Source of the DNA: Arsenophonus sp052174455
GTDB taxonomy: Bacteria > Pseudomonadota > Gammaproteobacteria > Enterobacterales > Enterobacteriaceae
Direction of reading: 5' to 3'
DNA: 64,000 nt
NCBI GenBank assembly: GCA_052174455.1
Contig: JBQMRP010000034.1
Coordinates: 124,001 to 188,000, forward strand
Part shown: piece by piece, positions 1 to 10,884 of the stretch
Layout of the letters: every line of letters starts with the position of its first letter
Position numbering within the stretch: the stretch's first letter is position 1
Notes under the pieces: generated by a model
Told to the model about the DNA's origin: nothing
Seen by the model: only the letters and a program-made list of their open reading frames with translations
The model's database searches: none
Position numbers and translations under genes: made by a program

Positions 1-1300
1 CATCAGAGTCAGCAGGTTAACACCTTTAGGTAGTTTCATATTTTAAATAAACGAAGACCTAACTTAAATACAATTAAATGATTATTTTAAACTAAAATAC
101 TTCGCATGTTAGCTTCGTAGGCTCGCATCATAAAAATTTATTAATTGGATTGATTGCTTTTATTTATACCCAGGTACGGCTGACAGAAAGGCATAGAATG
201 CTAATAATTCTTCTCGATCTTTCTCCAGCTTCTTCATCGCTGCAGAATATTTCGCTAAAAATTTATCAACAAAATATCAAGAACTTTATTATCAGAATTA
301 CGGCTCCTATTCTGCTAACCAAGGTTCCCGTAGATCAAACCTCAACTTTCGGTTTGATACCTTTAGAATGTGAAACCAGTATATTAGCTATTTTGTGTAG
401 CTAATAGCGTTGGTATTGTATGTCTGGAAATATCATTACTATGATACCAAAGCAAATAGCACCATCCATCCTAACAAATCTGGAGATACAGTTAAGACCC
501 CGTGCTCGTAGGTCATTTAGGAATTTGGTCCAACTTGATTCTGACTCTCTATAAGCATTAGAGAGTGCAACGAGCTCCTTATGTTCATGCAATAATGTCA
601 ATACTAACTAGTAGGAAAAGGCGATCAGCTTATCTAAATAGAATGACATATACCTTCAGACAAGAGATAAATGTAACGTATATCGCTTAAATCACGCAGT
701 TAGCATTACCGATACTTTTCAAGTCAATACTATTTCAGTCTACTGATGGCATTTAGCAGAAAAATATATACTTTTTAACTAAGAATCCCTAGAGCTTAGT
801 GAAAATCAACGGTGGATAATTTCCCTTACAAGTACAAGTGATTGATAGTAAGTTTTTTATGATTTTTCACGCTTTAGATAAGACAGTAGCAATGACCTGT
901 TAAAGCATATTCCGTTGCTGCTAATATCCCTTTAACCCTTAGACACTTTAATTTCAATATCGCCCATACCAGTCACATGATTCAATATAACGAATAACCG
1001 TCATGATTAATACCATGAACGCCCGTCAATATATGGGTGTTAACATGTTAAGTAATATGCCTTCAAGCTCCAGTTTAACAGCAGTACCTATCAATTACAT
1101 ATTACCCCATTACTATAAATTAATGCAAGTGGTCCAGGGTAATATCTAGTTTTACGGATATTTGTAGTGGTAAATTTTACCATAGTAAATATCTCTCTCT
1201 AATTATTGAAATCATCTACGAAATCAATTAATAGGGTACCTGACCCTATCTCCGAAATCCCATACGCTAGAAATGAGCATGACTTTGATCGGAACTAAAG
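1..1300 (-). mobile_element. IS256-family relic A, cut by window edge
   Basis: Degenerate copy of an IS256 (mutator-type) insertion sequence; the transposase would run on the minus strand. A stretch at 401-601 still reads KELVALSNAYRESESSWTKF, a conserved part of this transposase class, and the region around 200-270 matches the segment just before the C-terminal motif in the other copies of this window. Many stops and frameshifts break the frame. The C-terminal end lies outside the window. The N-terminal end fades near 1290. No activity is possible. Confidence 0.7.
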
Positions 1301-1689
1301 ATTTAAATATGAAGATACAGATTTAATTGATAACCCCAATAAAGCGTTAGTTAAATATCTACAGTGTCAATATGGTAAATTACTACAAATAACGTTACAT
1401 TTTAGTAACATATTTTATAGTTTTAATTGTTACATTAAATCTTAATTTGTTGTGAATGCTAAATCAATTTCTGGTAAATGTTCTTTCTGTTAAAATCTAT
1501 TTTTAATAGAAAAAAGATTTGACTAGATATAAAAATATTTTTTGTAAATAAATTATCTAATAAACAGGCTATGTTGGAAAAGGTTATTGTTTTGTTTGAA
1601 AAAAACAAACTGCTAACCATGTCTGTATTTTAATTGTTATGATTTTAAACAATCTTCTTTAGGTAAGTTAATTTAATAAATAAACAACC
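1301..1689. other. AT-rich spacer, nothing recognised
   Basis: Very AT-rich DNA between an IS256 relic and an unidentified repeat. No open frame, RNA or conserved protein fragment was recognised on either strand. Confidence 0.5.
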
Positions 1690-2490
1690 TTACATCATGA
1701 AATCTACTAAGTTATTCTTTTAATCAGCCAATATAGCTGTTAATATTTTGAATGTGAAATTCTTAGAAATAACTTTTAATAATCTAATATTATTATAAGA
1801 TGGTAATTAATTTCATACTCATTGGTAAAGGTTTTCATATCATTTAACTTCATCCGAATAAAGACAGACTCTTTGTTGATGATCACCTTAAATAAACAAC
1901 TAACACTCTTTACATTAAACTCTTCAAAAGCTCATTGGTTACAATGAGCCCTGTTGATCTCTGCCGATTAAGACCGAGCATTTTATTCTTTCCTTTTATT
2001 TCTTATTCTTGCATTTTTTAGCTTTTTTATTAAAAATAAAATAGTTCCATTTATAAGAATTAAGAAAAAAATATTTTGTCGACTTTAACAAATACTCTTA
2101 TTGCATCTATATTTGCTGTCGCTAATGAAGCAAAGAAGGAGTAACCATCTAAACACTCTTTTCAAATGAATACCTCTATGTATTTCGCTGATTCTACTAA
2201 AGTTAAAACATTCAACATATATCGTAGATAACTAAACTATTATTCTTATGATCTAGTTTCGCTATAGGGAACCCATTTCGAGTAAGATTCTTCAATCCTT
2301 TTCTGCAACTCAGAAATTTTATAACGATATCGCTGTAACCATTATTAATATATGGCGTGAGGCCGGTGTCACAGAGGACAACATTTTCCCTGTAACAATA
2401 TAAGGAAGATAAAGTAAAATAAGTCGCTTCAATGCATGATCAATATCATCCGACAAATTATCAGCGAGCCAACTAATGAAATACAGCTTT
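1690..2490 (-). repeat. Unidentified dispersed repeat R2, copy 1
   Basis: About 0.8 kb resembling 50120-50930 along its length: both begin with the motif CATGAAATCTACT and share several diverged blocks to the far end. Both copies are full of stops. Minus-strand fragments such as LSDDIDHALKRL can be read, but I could not assign a family. Two dispersed copies of similar length suggest a dead mobile element. Confidence 0.5.
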
Positions 2491-2562
2491 ATGTTAACAG
2501 AGATTTAGAAAAAAATCTTTTCATCTGTATTACTGTTTGCTTTTTTATAATAATCTCTCTAG

Positions 2563-2592
2563 AAAAATCCTTCATACAGTATAGGGATTTTT
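2563..2592. terminator. Possible hairpin upstream of tsaC
   Basis: An 8-bp perfect stem (AAAAATCC / GGATTTTT, 14-nt loop) lies about 60 bases before tsaC. It may end transcription entering from the decayed repeat upstream. It lacks a clean U-tract on the plus strand, so this is only a candidate. Confidence 0.25.
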
Positions 2593-2654
2593 AGCAACTA
2601 TCTTTTCTAAGAAAAGTAATAAATAGCAGTAACAAAATATACGGAATAACTTGA

Positions 2655-3224
2655 ATGGTTGATGAAATATTCCTTTCATTTCGAAAAATTATTTTAGCGC
2701 TAAATAAAGGAAAAATTATAGCATATCCGACAGAAGCTATTTTTGGCCTTGGATGTGATCCTAATAACGATAAAGTAATCCGTCAGTTATTATCTTTAAA
2801 ACAGCGATCATGGAAAAAAGGATTAATTTTAATAGCTGGAGACTATAAACAATTAATACCTTATATTGATGATAATAAATTAACTAATTTACAAAAAGAA
2901 ATGATGCTTTCAATAAGGTCTGAAGCTATAACCTGGGTAGTGCCCGCTAGAAAAAACATACCAAAATTGTTAACAGGAAAATTTAATTCACTTGCAGTTC
3001 GGATTACGAATTTTGAGTTAATTAAAAAGCTTTGTTTTTTATATGGTAAACCACTAATTTCTACTAGTGCTAATTTAAATGGATTATCACCATGTAGAAC
3101 AAAAGAGGAAGTTATTGCCCAATTTAATGGGCAAGTATCCGTTTTAGATGGTTCTGTTTTGGGACATAATAATCCATCTGAAATTCGAGATATAATGACG
3201 GATTACTTATATCGAAAAGGTTAA
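2655..3224 (+). CDS. tsaC: Threonylcarbamoyl-AMP synthase TsaC (YrdC family)
   Basis: TsaC makes threonylcarbamoyl-AMP from threonine, bicarbonate and ATP, the first step of the t6A37 modification of ANN-decoding tRNAs in the cytoplasm. The 189 residues match the enterobacterial length of about 190. Family hallmarks are visible: AYPTEAIFGLGCDP near residue 24, LKQRSWKKGLILIA near 50, SLAVRI near 118 and PLISTSANLNG near 137, ending in NPSEIRD. The usual WPGP motif before the valine-rich strand is replaced by RSEA near residues 91-94, an unexpected change at a conserved spot. The gene sits 5 bases before aroE, the normal enterobacterial order; genes usually found upstream are gone. The Shine-Dalgarno sequence is weak. 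Confidence 0.93.
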   Translation: MVDEIFLSFRKIILALNKGKIIAYPTEAIFGLGCDPNNDKVIRQLLSLKQRSWKKGLILIAGDYKQLIPYIDDNKLTNLQKEMMLSIRSEAITWVVPARKNIPKLLTGKFNSLAVRITNFELIKKLCFLYGKPLISTSANLNGLSPCRTKEEVIAQFNGQVSVLDGSVLGHNNPSEIRDIMTDYLYRKG

Positions 3225-3229
3225 TATAA

Positions 3230-4041
3230 ATGGAAGAATTTGCAGTATTTGGAAATCCAGTAGAACATAGTAAATCACCACTTATTCATAAATTATTTGC
3301 TGAGCAAACTAATATTAAATATGAATATGGAAAAGTGCTAGTTCCTTTAAATAAATTTAAAGAAAAATTAGATAATTTTTTTATATAGGAGGAAGGGGTG
3401 CAAATATTAGTTTGCCTTTTAAGGAATTAGCCTATCATAGTGTTGATGAATTAACTGAAGAAGCTCAAATATGTGCCTCAGTTAATACTATCAAAAAATT
3501 AGATAATCATAGATTACTGGGTGATAATACCGATGGAATCGGTTTAGTTTTAGATCTTAAGCGTTTAAGGTTTATTAAAAAAGGAATGCATATATTAGTA
3601 ATTGGTGCTGGTGGTGCAGCACGTGGTGTTATAGCTCCTATTTTAAATTACGGTTGTCGAATAACAATTACAAATCGCACATATAGTAAGGCGGATAAAT
3701 TAGCAAAACAATTTTCTGTTATAGGACATATAAATTCATTGATGATGGATTCTATTGATTCTTCTGAGTACGATTTAGTTATCAACGCGACATCTTCTGG
3801 AATTGCAAGGGAAGCTCCTTCTATTTCACCTAAAATATTTAGGAAAAATGTTTTTTGTTATGATATGTTCTATCGATTAAATGAAACACCATTTTTAAGA
3901 TTAGCAAAAACTCATGGAGTATTAAAATATTCTGATGGTATTGGTATGTTAGTAGGTCAAGCAGCTTTTGCTTTTAAATTATGGCACGGTAAATTACCTA
4001 ATATTTTATCTATATTGCAGCAATTAAAAGAAAAATATTGA
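3230..4041 (+). pseudogene. aroE: Shikimate dehydrogenase, one frameshift in a T7 tract
   Basis: AroE reduces 3-dehydroshikimate to shikimate with NADPH. The first frame starts at 3230 (MEEFAVFGNPVEHSKSP) and stops at TAG 3386-3388. The remainder is open in a second frame from before 3391 to the stop at 4041 and is well conserved: GGRGANISLPFKE, LGDNTDG, the nucleotide-binding GAGGAARG, NATSSGI and DGIGMLVGQAA. A single missing base separates the halves. It most likely lies in the T run at 3376-3382: eight Ts would give NFFYIGGRG, which matches the spacing of the family. Apart from this lesion nothing else is broken, so the gene is either freshly dead, read by polymerase slippage, or a sequencing error. 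Confidence 0.85.
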
Positions 4042-4081
4042 TATAAATCAGTTATTATATTTATACGGGAAATGGTAATGA

Positions 4082-5490
4082 TATCAGATAAAATTAGAGT
4101 TACTAATAAATCTAGTGTATGGCGATTAAACTAAGCTCTGATACTTCATGAATCTGTTCTCCATCATTAAATTGAAAGTTATCATTACCTGTATCAGTAA
4201 GCTAAATCCCTTTAACTAGTTCTAGCTTTTCTGAAAAGACTATAGTAGCTTAAATATCATTAAAAGAATTATTTTTCTTGAACTACGAGTACTTCTCGTG
4301 CGTCGGATTCTTAGTCTTACATTGTCACAAAATCTGATTTAATCAAACTTGTTCTTCTTATTAACAGTCTATGCACCTTCCCTTAATAGGAAGTTATAGG
4401 ATGCACTAATTTTTCTTAATCTTTCTTCAGATTCTTCATGCTGTAGGATACTTCGCTAAAAACCTTGTTAACAAATATCAAAAGCTTTTTTATCGGCACT
4501 GCAGCTCTCTATTATCCAAAGCTCCAACAGCTCACCCCTTAACTTTTGGTTATATACCTTTAGGAAATGAAACTAGTGCATTAGCTATTTTATGTAGCTA
4601 ATTTCATTAGATGCTGCACATCAGGAATATTTTGCTATTGCATTCTAAAAACCAAAGCACCGCGTCACCGTTCCAAGTCCTTGGAAATACGATTAAGTTA
4701 CGTGTTTACAGGTAATTCAAGAATTCAACCTAGTGTGCTTCTTACTCTCGATAAGAATCTTCGAGCGTAATGATCTCCTTACTTTTATTCTCAGTTCCGA
4801 TCATAAATGAGCAGCAGATAAAGGTGATCACATTACTTGACAAGGTATTATTATGCCATCAGCACAGAAATAAACGTAACATGTATCTCTTAAATCACAC
4901 AGCTACTATTTACCTATTACTCTTCAAAATATTGCTACTTCAGTTTACTGATACCTTCAGTAGAAGACTATGCGCTTCTCACCGAAAAACGCTCTAGAAA
5001 TTTCATGAAAATTACTGGTTGAGATACCTAACAGTTACTCAACCCATATAGTAGCAACTCTTCGCCGTTTTTGTAGGATTATAATAAGACGCTAGAAATG
5101 AACTGTTAAAGCATATTCCGTTGCCTTTATGATTCCTTTTTAACCTTTTTAGCATTTTAATCTTAACACTGTCAATATCAGCCTGTATGGTTCGATGTAG
5201 GAAATAATTGTTATGGAGAACGACCCATAAGACCTCCTCGACAAAATCAGCGTTTAACATGCTTCTCCACAGCATGTGGATTTCGAACTCCGCCTCAACA
5301 GCTTACTATCAAGTTTCTTGATAGCATTACGGATAAGTTCATGTAATCGATCAGAGTAATATCTCATTTGTAAATTCTAGTATGGTAAACTTTTTTATGG
5401 CATATCATTTTCTGTTGTTGAAATCATTCATAAAATGAATCAGTAGAATACCAATATCTCTAAAACTCCATACACAATAAATGAGGATAA
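4082..5490 (-). mobile_element. IS256-family relic B
   Basis: Nearly full-length (about 1.4 kb) but dead IS256-family copy. On the minus strand the C-terminal transposase motif is legible near 4300-4360 (a degenerate LIKSxFATVRLR-like stretch) and the N-terminal half ends near 5480. Frameshifts and stops occur throughout. The left end lies about 40 bases after aroE. The right end abuts an IS91-family relic. Confidence 0.7.
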
Positions 5491-5499
5491 CTTAATTTT

Positions 5500-7396
5500 T
5501 GTACTGTTTTTATACTCTGCGATATATAAATTTTTAAGAATTAATTCAGATGAGGCGAAATAAATCTCTTATAGGTAGTAAAGCAAGTAAATTAAGAGAT
5601 AGTACACTACTTTAAATATTACACAGCGCCTGTTTATCTGAAGCGCTTTATGATCTCCCTCAAAAATTAATAATGGAGACCAACTGATTTTTTATCATAT
5701 AGCAAAAAAGGCATACAGTAATATGTTCGCCTTTCGTCCCCATTTTTCTCGACACGTAACTATTATCCACTTCTCTAATCACCATTATCCTTAGTTTTGA
5801 GCAACACTCCTAAGACCAAGGCAATGATGCTGGATATAACTACATTAAGAAACAGTGACTAAAAGTATGCTTGCTGATAATTTATTACCTATAGGTAACT
5901 AGGATAATCTTCGTTTCCTTCATCCTTACTTAGAGAAACACAAAGATAACTTTAGCAAAGTAGACATTGATGAATTCAAATAGGATAACAATTTCTATAT
6001 CTCTGACACAGAGATACTCAAAAGTAATTTATAAAGATACATATCCACTAACTAAATTGCTTTTTGCCATTGATGACGCTAGGTAACCTTTCTTGGGAAA
6101 CACGGTAAAAGTGTTAACTCATGGGACCAGTCTATCTATTTAGCAAATGCTTGACTGCGCAACTTGTCCCATAGGTTATCCGTCGCTACTGGTATGCCTT
6201 TTCTAAATGTTCCAATCGCTATTTTTTCTTAAATCTATAAGTCAAAAGCCTTTAATTCATCTGACTTCAAAGCTGCCAAGTAGTGCTTAGTACAAGAGAT
6301 TTATATTTTACCAGATTGCAATTCGCAACACATTACTTTACTATATACTTATCTTCTTTATTCTTTTTTTTAAAAATAACTAGCAGCGACTTAATTCTCT
6401 GTTTTGAACCACTTACACCTGAGTTATACTTTAGTTTGTACACAAACAGGTTATCGAAATTGCTATCTTCTGTGGTTTCCATACTTATGATCGAAAACTT
6501 AATCAACATCTGCATGTTCATGTCTCCATCAACTAATAGCAATCTAAATATTAAGTATCCTGTATGAGTTGGAGATCTTCTTTAAAAAAAGAGTGAAGAA
6601 AGGAATCTAACGAGACGTTATCATCTGAATTATACATTGCAGCGATGATCTAATAAATCCTAATAATCTTCCTTGATCTGAGGTAAATCTTCGCCAAGAA
6701 TCTATAGGAACGTTATCTAAAATTAGAGTATGGATGTTACTAGAAAGTGCGATTTGCTAAAAATACCAAAGAAGCGTAATGCACGGTGTGAAATACCTCA
6801 ATGTTATCTTAACCTCCGCCTATATTCGTATAAAAAATACGGCATTAAAGAAGTAGGGTTTTGGATCATTAATATCACCATCATACTCAAAATAACACCG
6901 TAAGTAGACACTAAAAATAAAAAGAGATGATTGAACGCTATATATTTAGCCATATTTAAGCAGGTATTTAAATGATTCGTTACTATGATTTCTTATCAAA
7001 TTATAAACGGGAAGCTTTATTAGTAAAGATATATAAGGTACTGAAGATAAATGGCGTAAAAAAATCAAAAAAATCGGTATTCTCCTGCCTATGCAGGATT
7101 ACTGGCACAAAGATTTATAAATGTATTCATGTTGCGACAAGCTATTTTACTGGCGCTCAGATGAAAATATAAATAGACAATATTTTTGCTGTCAGCAAAA
7201 ATATATAAAAATAAAGCAATAAAAAAATTTTTTAAACTAAACCTATAGTTAATATGGATAAATTAGAAATTTAGTCTAAAACCATACTATCATGAAGCTT
7301 TTATTTATAATAGACCCAATAAACCGATTCATCTGATTTTAGAAAAAATGGATAACTTTTCTGTTCAATTAAAAAGTAATTTAATTTCCTAATCAT
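5500..7396 (+). mobile_element. IS91-family relic 1
   Basis: Degenerate IS91-like element reading on the plus strand. Fragments align to the family in order: a stretch near 6300-6360 resembling LPDCNWQHITFTMP, a stretch near 6500 resembling the HTYxxxLNxHxHxHxS region, then MIRYYDFLSNYKREALLVKI at 6972, the tail of the Y-transposase. The right end can be placed at 7396 because this copy and the one ending at 14321 share their terminal bases (AATTTCCTAATCAT). The next bases are CAAG, compatible with IS91 target preference (GTTC/CAAG type). It cuts into the 3' end of the recJ pseudogene. Confidence 0.65.
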
Positions 7397-10130
7397 CAAG
7401 TTCATAAACTAATTATGACCATTTTAATACGATTATCATGCTAATAATCGGTATTAATATTAAAAGAGATGCCATCTATCATCAATTAACTAGATAGTAA
7501 CTTTACTATTACTTTTAGTAAAAATCACCAACAAGACCTTGTTCCAGCAAACAAAAATTTACCATCAAAATAGACTTATAAAAATCCTGTCCCATAACCC
7601 GCCATTTATAATTAGTTCATCAATATTCATTGACAACTTTTAATTATTTAGTTCACCTTCATTCTAAGTAACTTATTCAAGCATATTATTATCCAACAGT
7701 TCCACTGTTATCTTAGAAAATTCTCTTAAAACCAAGTAAACTTTTCTCCTTCAGCATTAATCCTGCAACCATAGCGCTCCGCTAAACTTTAAAATTAATT
7801 TTGGATTAAGTATATCTAAACATTTAATGGAATTTCGTAGAAAAACTATAGATTAGAAACCCCATGATTTTTTTAAATCTCTTTATTTTCTGTGTAAAAG
7901 TCGATAAACAGGACAATAAAATTTTTTTATCTAAAAAGCTAATCTTCTAAGCATTCCCTAATACTATTCATAATGAATAGAGTTCAGGATCATTTGCATT
8001 TGATGAGATTTTTCTATTTTCTCAAAATCTACAGTTGCCGGACTCTGGATCCCCCTTCCCTTTTCCATTACTGCATATCCTACTTAATTTTACAGCGGCA
8101 TGAATTAAACTATCTAATTCATTAGCAAATTTCTAGCGTGAACGATATCATCTAATTTTTCGGCAGCACTGAATCTTTACTAAATTGAAAACCTAAATCA
8201 TTAATAACTAGACAGCTAATATTACGTTTTAAAACTTTAATTAAGCCTTTACTTCCGATACAGCTCTAGCTCAACCTAATACGATTTAAACCTTAATAAG
8301 CTAAAATATAATTCTTACTCTATCTAAAAAAACAAGATGTGCTACCCTACTTAATGTAAATAAATTTAATAATTCAAGCAGATTAAGCATCTATTATGTA
8401 ACTGTTACTTAAACCAACCAGTTTTATGAAAACCAGCACGTAATGCTGATATCAAATAAAAAATAATAATTATACAAGATAATTATTTTAATAAAAAGTA
8501 TTAGTTAGCTAAATTAGCTACACTTTCCAAAGTGGATAGGATATAGTTTTTTGAAAATTTAAGTTTATTTTAAAATTAATCATTTCATATGGACTGAAAT
8601 GAAGTTTTACTATCCAATAGTAATTAGCATAATTCTTAATTGTGCAGGTAAATATATTAATATTGAAGTGATTTCAAGCTCTTGAGTAAAATTGAAATAA
8701 TGACTTTGAAACGCATCTTCTATTTGCCAATTAAATTGCTAGGCATACCATTTTGTTTAAGGATGTATCGAGCAAGTAAGTCGGTTTTCTATAACAAGCT
8801 TTCTGTATATAAACGAAGTGTTTTAATTTATATTTTCTAGTAACTGAATATTTTTACAAACCTAAAAGGTAGTCTATAAATTCTTTCCCATTATCTTTAC
8901 CTGTAATTACTAGATAGATAGTCATAGTGATATGCTCGATTAAGATCACATAATAAGGTCAGAAATTAACTGCTATCTTGGGCTTTAAAAACAAATAAAA
9001 CCTTATTAAGTAGCAGGATTTATACCTACAAAAAGATAATGTCATAAAATTTTGTTTAGCATTTGCGGAAAATATTTACATTTAGGTACAAATAACAAAC
9101 TCGTAGTTTTAAATGCTTTATATTTTTACTTTGATACTTCTTTCCTCGTTTTACGTAAATATTCCCCTTTAGGCTTTTAGTATATAAATAGCATTCTAGG
9201 CCAGAGTAAGATGGTACAGGGTTCGGGAATTTGCGTACAACTGACAATATATCGTCGAGAGGTAGAAAAACATTATTATAGAAAATAACTATAACTTTTT
9301 AAGTTGGCGACAACTCATCGACAAACGATGGAAGTATGACTGCGATCATCAAAATCAGTTAGTTTTACCATTTAGAAAAGGTAAAGTTCAGATATGTCGT
9401 AACGCTACTTAAAGTAGACGTAAGCTATCTTTTATCTTAAAGAACACCTCTGATTTTAGGTATTGGAATTGTTTGATGATGAAGACTCATGATGATAACA
9501 TTTTCCTTTCAACTATATCTCAGTAGCTATTTTAGCATGAATAAGAGTTATCCTGTAGGAGGATATATAAAGATTCTGGATCTAATAATTAGGATTAATA
9601 ATCGATTTTGTAGAAGCAAAGATTTCTCATTGAAAATGGCAGTTAATAATAATCATTTTTATTCCATCTCAGTGAGCAACAGTAACACCCTCATAGAGGG
9701 GTATATCATTACCAATTATAATGATAAGTTGGCTTTTCTTTTAATAACTTTATCAATAACCAGAATTCTAGTTAGGCCCTACCTAACTATCTTCAATTTA
9801 ATTAGTAACTAAATAATTAAAATAACAATCCATTAAATCACGTGTCAGCGACACGTACTGTTAATGCGTACTAGTTACACCATTGACGTCGAAATCGATG
9901 ACTACTATAATTCAAGACTGCTCATTCAGAGCAGTGATTAACATCTGAACCATTGTTTTAATACCATTACTTAATTGGTAATTAAGTAATAATTTCAGAT
10001 ATTTCTAACTCATTTTCTGATAAAATACCCTCTTCATGGCATACAAACAGCGTTAATACCAGCGAAAAATGTGTAGAAGATAAGTATTATTTACTTTTAG
10101 TAGGCGAGAAAACTGTATTCAATATTTATG
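7397..10130 (-). pseudogene. recJ: recJ pseudogene, interrupted by an IS481 relic
   Basis: Single-strand 5'-3' exonuclease RecJ, dead. Minus-strand fragments follow RecJ in order: HEEGILSENELEIS and IIVVIDFDVNGVTST-like (about 9880-10080), a KSIINPN stretch (about 9590), then after an inserted element FYLISALR, a degenerate LLELLNLFTL, NDLGF and a DD-containing stretch (8170-8460), an LKFSGA...AMVAGLMLKEEKF-like stretch (about 7760-7830) and GISFNINT (about 7440). Stops and frameshifts are many. It follows dsbC as in other Enterobacterales (xerD-dsbC-recJ). Its 3' end is cut by the IS91 relic. Confidence 0.85.
8500..9545 (-). mobile_element. IS481-family relic 1, inserted in recJ
   Basis: About 1 kb, resembling 31650-32640. 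Read on the minus strand it gives DDRSHTSIV, TGKDNGKEFIDYLLGL, and a stretch like NGM...FNGQIEDAFQSHYFNFTQELE, which corresponds to the DNGKEFTDRLFGL and NGMVERFNGRIEDVLQSHHF regions of IS481 DDE transposases. RecJ sequence resumes on both sides, so this is an insertion. The reading frame is broken many times. Confidence 0.7.
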
Positions 10131-10141
10131 GAAACTCATTA

Positions 10142-10849
10142 TTATTTTTTCTTAAGCTTTTCTAATTCTTTAACTAAATCATCTGCGGCCATGTAACCAG
10201 GTATTACTGTGCCATCTTCTAATACCAAAGAAGGTGTTCCATTGATTCCAAGCATATGACCAACATTAAATTGAGCAGCAATATCGACCGTTTTACATTT
10301 TTCAATTGGAGAAACCATTTCGCCTTTTAAAGCGTCTGTTAATGCTTTTTGACGATTATCACTACACCAGATAGATGTCATTACTTTAGCTGATTCCTGG
10401 TAAAGGCCATTGCGAGGGAATGCCAAATAACGTACGGTTATACCATTTTTATTATATTCTCCTATATCTTGATGAAATTTCTTGCAATAACCACAAGTAA
10501 TATCGGTAAATATAGTAACAAAATGTTTTTCATCTTGTGCTTTAAATATGATCATCTGATCACTCATTGATTCTATTTTCTTTGCTAAAATCTGATTTGT
10601 GACATTAATTGGCATTCGACCACTTAAATCATAAATAGGACCTTCTAATAAATACTTACCATCTTCAGTTACATAAACTAGCCCTTGATTAGTAATCACT
10701 GTACTTAAACCTACAATAGGTGACGGATGGATATTCTCAGTTTCTATGCTCATTTTATTTAATGCTCTTTTGATAGCCACATCATCAGCTAATACAAAAT
10801 GTGATACTGCGGTTAGAAAACTAATTAACCATATGATATTTTTTTTCAT
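10142..10849 (-). CDS. dsbC: Periplasmic disulfide isomerase DsbC
   Basis: DsbC corrects wrong disulfide bonds in exported proteins. At 235 residues it has the family length. A signal peptide covers residues 1-21 (cleavage after VLA). The N-terminal dimerisation domain follows. The thioredoxin-like domain carries the active-site CGYC at 119-122, a second cysteine pair at 162 and 185 and the cis-proline loop NGTPSLV near 203-209. The start ATG has an AAGGA ribosome site about eight bases upstream. Its operon neighbours xerD and recJ are both pseudogenes, so dsbC is an isolated survivor that needs its own transcription or read-through. It depends on DsbD for reduction, which is not in this window. 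Confidence 0.96.
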   Translation of the reverse strand: MKKNIIWLISFLTAVSHFVLADDVAIKRALNKMSIETENIHPSPIVGLSTVITNQGLVYVTEDGKYLLEGPIYDLSGRMPINVTNQILAKKIESMSDQMIIFKAQDEKHFVTIFTDITCGYCKKFHQDIGEYNKNGITVRYLAFPRNGLYQESAKVMTSIWCSDNRQKALTDALKGEMVSPIEKCKTVDIAAQFNVGHMLGINGTPSLVLEDGTVIPGYMAADDLVKELEKLKKK

Positions 10850-10884
10850 TTAAAATTTCCTTGATCTTCAATAACCTCTAGGAG

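Noticed and set aside
401..601. 66-codon minus-strand frame
   Set aside because: It is a transposase fragment of an IS256 relic, recognised by comparison with other copies.
6283..6567. Open frame of 94 codons on the plus strand and its minus-strand partner
   Set aside because: Both lie within an IS91 relic; the plus frame is a transposase fragment and the other is its shadow.
6972..7172. Cas2-like small protein
   Set aside because: The short frame looked superficially like a small basic nuclease, but three dispersed copies and the RYYxFLxNxKR motif identify it as an IS91 transposase tail.
9056..9247. 63-codon minus-strand frame
   Set aside because: It is a surviving stretch of the IS481 relic inside recJ, not a separate gene.
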